Shown one piece after another: positions 8,491-10,355 of a stretch of 10,355 bases of DNA. The position numbers and the translations under genes were made by a program. Numbering within the stretch: position 1 is the stretch's first letter; every line of letters begins with the position of its first letter. The stretch comes from Spirogloea muscicola (lineage: Eukaryota; Streptophyta; Zygnematophyceae; Spirogloeales; Spirogloeaceae), in assembly GCA_009602725.1 (NCBI GenBank), contig WELB01000033.1, positions 478,575 to 488,929 on the forward strand. The letters are read 5' to 3'. Below the pieces are notes generated by a model. The model was not told the origin of the DNA. It was given only the letters and a program-made list of their open reading frames with translations, and did not search any database.

Positions 8491-9124
8491 AACATACCAC
8501 ACCAGATATCTGCAAGGGCCCCCACAGTGAGCAGGCCTTCCACGACAGTGTTCCATGCACTGCTCTATGCAACGAGCTCAAATGCAACCCAAGACAAATT
8601 AGTACTCCTCTTTTGCTTATGGAACAAGCACTCACAACAATTCCTAGTCCTCGTGTACAAAGTGCTTGACTAGTCGAAGAGCCCATCTAGCAATCATAGA
8701 GGGTGCAAGTCATGCAGCTGAGCTTGCAGTTGATTCGCACGACTGCTGCTATAGTGTTCACGCATAGGCTGATTTGACACTAAAGTAAACCAAAGGTTAT
8801 GCACGTGGCAAGTGGTGCAAGCAAGGCCCGGTCATCAGCACGTTTGCAACGCTCTGTTAAAGAAGACTGGCAGTGAGCACTTGTCTTGGAGATCGCCTTC
8901 TCAGCTCTCAGATGGCTCACATTGTCTAAATTTGCTGCAAAACTTGCAACAAGTTGATTGCCATGCAGCACTCATTCAGCCAAACGAGGCGCCCTAGCTA
9001 ATGACGCGAGAAAGTGACGCTTGGCATCCTCCGCTTGCAGTGATCACCGAGAGCACACTCCAGGTCGGCGAGAAGTGGTGGCGTCTGCCAGCGGAGAGCG
9101 ACAGCCGCCTTGTACGAGCTCAGA
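8491..9124. other. Region downstream of gene B, no gene seen
   Basis: This lies past the gene B stop codon on the minus strand and probably contains its 3' UTR. No TGTAA on the minus strand was found close to the stop. A small inverted repeat, AACTTG-caa-CAAGTT, is at 8941-8955. Frames of 60-63 codons at 8780-8997 on both strands have no motif or composition to support them. Confidence 0.4.
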
Positions 9125-9869
9125 CTAACGCCCACCACAGCCAGGCGGTGCCGTAAAGGCCGAGACGCAGGCGCCGTTGCAGCAGATCTGCGGTTCCACG
9201 CAATCGCCGAAGACATTGGCGCGACATGCTTTCTTGGACTTTGCCAGCGGCCGGTGATGCCCCACGCCCATGGGATGGTGCCCGGCACGCTTGGCGTGGT
9301 GCCCGACGCCCTTGGGGTGGTGCCCTTTAGCCAGGAGTGAACGGCCACGGCGAAGTGGCACATTCGTGGTCTCGCTCTCATTGGTCTCGTCGTCGGGCAT
9401 CACGGCCTCGTCCGCCTCGCTTGGAACATTGTCCTTGATGGCCCTCAGCAGGCTCAGCGAGGGGACGGTCGCCGCCCTGCCGACGGCGAGCGTAGACTCT
9501 TGCTTCCCTGCGCTCAGGAGCAAAAGGGTCGTTGGGTGAGCTGGCCCTCTAAGCACAAGCAGCCGTGCTCTCAGTCAGCTTGTCACTGAGATGGCCTTGA
9601 TCATTTTGCTTCCAGCAACTTACAGTAAGCCATGACTACTCGCTGAAAGGTTGCCCAGCAGGGCACTGTGCTATGCGGCTCTTAGGAGGACATTCCAGAG
9701 ACACGTTGCTGGCAGGATTAAGGCAATTGGATGCAATGATTGACCTCGAGTTTTGGACCCATGACTGTCTACGATGAAGGGGCTTACATGTGTCTTGTGA
9801 CATACCTGCCGCAGCTGCAGTGAGTGCAGCGAGGAGGAGGATGACAAGGAGGGTGCCACCACCGGCCAT
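9125..9869 (-). CDS. Gene B: secreted His-rich protein with knottin-like Cys module, two exons
   Basis: Exon 1 runs 9869-9806, exon 2 9507-9125, with a 298-base intron (donor CAG|gtatgt, acceptor gcgcag|GG, phase 1). The join gives 148 residues and TAG. The ATG context acc-ATG-G is ideal. Residues 1-21 are a clear signal peptide (TLLVILLLAALTAAAA), probably cut near Ala21-Gly22. Residues 50-70 are acidic (DDETNESETT), then Arg-rich (RRGR, 74-77). Residues 83-110 are four heptads starting GHH (GHHPKGV, GHHAKRA, GHHPMGV, GHHRPLA), a possible metal-binding stretch. After KSKK come residues 116-148 with C-x7-C-x5-CC-x3-C-x9-C, the cysteine order of knottins. The C-terminal module aligns with gene A at most positions. 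Role unknown: wall, metal-binding or peptide-precursor functions are all open. Reading through the donor gives a different secreted frame that stops at 9636. Confidence 0.78.
9242..9325 (-). repeat. Four tandem 21-bp units coding His-His heptads
   Basis: Residues 83-110 of gene B consist of four seven-residue units, each opening Gly-His-His. The DNA shows matching 21-base units (on the plus strand, gatggtgcc, cgtggtgcc and ggtggtgcc recur). Units 1 and 3 are closest (GHHPKGV, GHHPMGV), which points to duplication of a two-unit block. Confidence 0.85.
9508..9805 (-). other. Gene B intron
   Basis: Starts gtatgt directly after the signal-peptide exon and ends in a pyrimidine-containing acceptor (cttttgctcctgagcgcag). 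A phase-1 junction makes Gly22 from G|GG. Splicing right after a signal peptide is a common arrangement for shuffled secreted modules. Confidence 0.75.
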
Positions 9870-10079
9870 GGTACTGCAGCTCACGTACCTGTAACAGCTC
9901 CGCAGACCCCTGCTCTGAATCCGCAAGGTCCGCCCTTTTGCCGCAGTGCCGCCACCACTTGCGCAGGGGTAGTGGCGTGCGGCCGGGAAGCTGGCGCGGA
10001 ATGCTTGGGCGGATGCCGAGGAGCTCGGCGATGAGGGCTCTGGGCTTGCGGCGGGCGACGTCGAGTAGGAAGGCACGAA

Positions 10080-10355
<276 letters not shown>

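Noticed and set aside
8360-8686. Arg-Glu and Leu-Ser repeat frames around 8420-8490
   Set aside because: Direct translation of the (CT)n microsatellite.

Overview
The window looks like nuclear DNA of a green plant-lineage organism, most likely a chlorophyte alga. A plus-strand gene can be followed through 16 short exons with GT-AG introns of 100-273 bases. Its product resembles a kelch protein found in plants and algae. It is followed by a TGTAA element, the usual chlorophyte polyadenylation signal. The extensin-like (hydroxyproline-rich) protein, the GC-rich 5' end and the (CT)n, (GA)n and (TCC)n tracts fit the same view. I see no bacterial operon, rRNA, tRNA or CRISPR. The species is not identifiable by reading alone.

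Layout. 323-4623 (+): kelch-repeat gene, 16 exons, phase-consistent throughout, 476 predicted residues: six kelch blades, then a C-terminal tail with two related motifs. 4624-5059: shared 3' region of two convergent genes, with a direct repeat and TGTAA. 5060-5941 (-): gene A, a probable secreted wall protein with about 20 SPPPPKKK-type units and a C-terminal Cys module. 5942-9124: largely non-coding, with a (TCC)n tract, a GC-rich block, a mosaic of diverged direct repeats and hairpins (about 6961-7870), poly-C and (CT)n tracts. 9125-9869 (-): gene B, two exons: signal peptide, acidic segment, four His-rich heptads, and the same Cys module as gene A. 9870-10355: a possible upstream exon on the minus strand, then a purine tract ending in a (GA)n run cut by the window edge.

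The most interesting point is the gene A / gene B pair. They are same-strand paralogs about 3.2 kb apart. Both end in a near-identical module of about 32 residues, just after a Lys-Lys pair. In gene B the Cys pattern is C-x7-C-x5-CC-x3-C-x9-C, the C-C-CC-C-C order of inhibitor-cystine-knot (knottin) peptides. The linkers before the module are unrelated: Lys/Pro extensin-like in A, His-rich heptads in B. Gene A has lost the third cysteine. This suggests a family of secreted algal proteins that carry a knottin-like head on interchangeable wall- or metal-binding stalks. The function is unknown.
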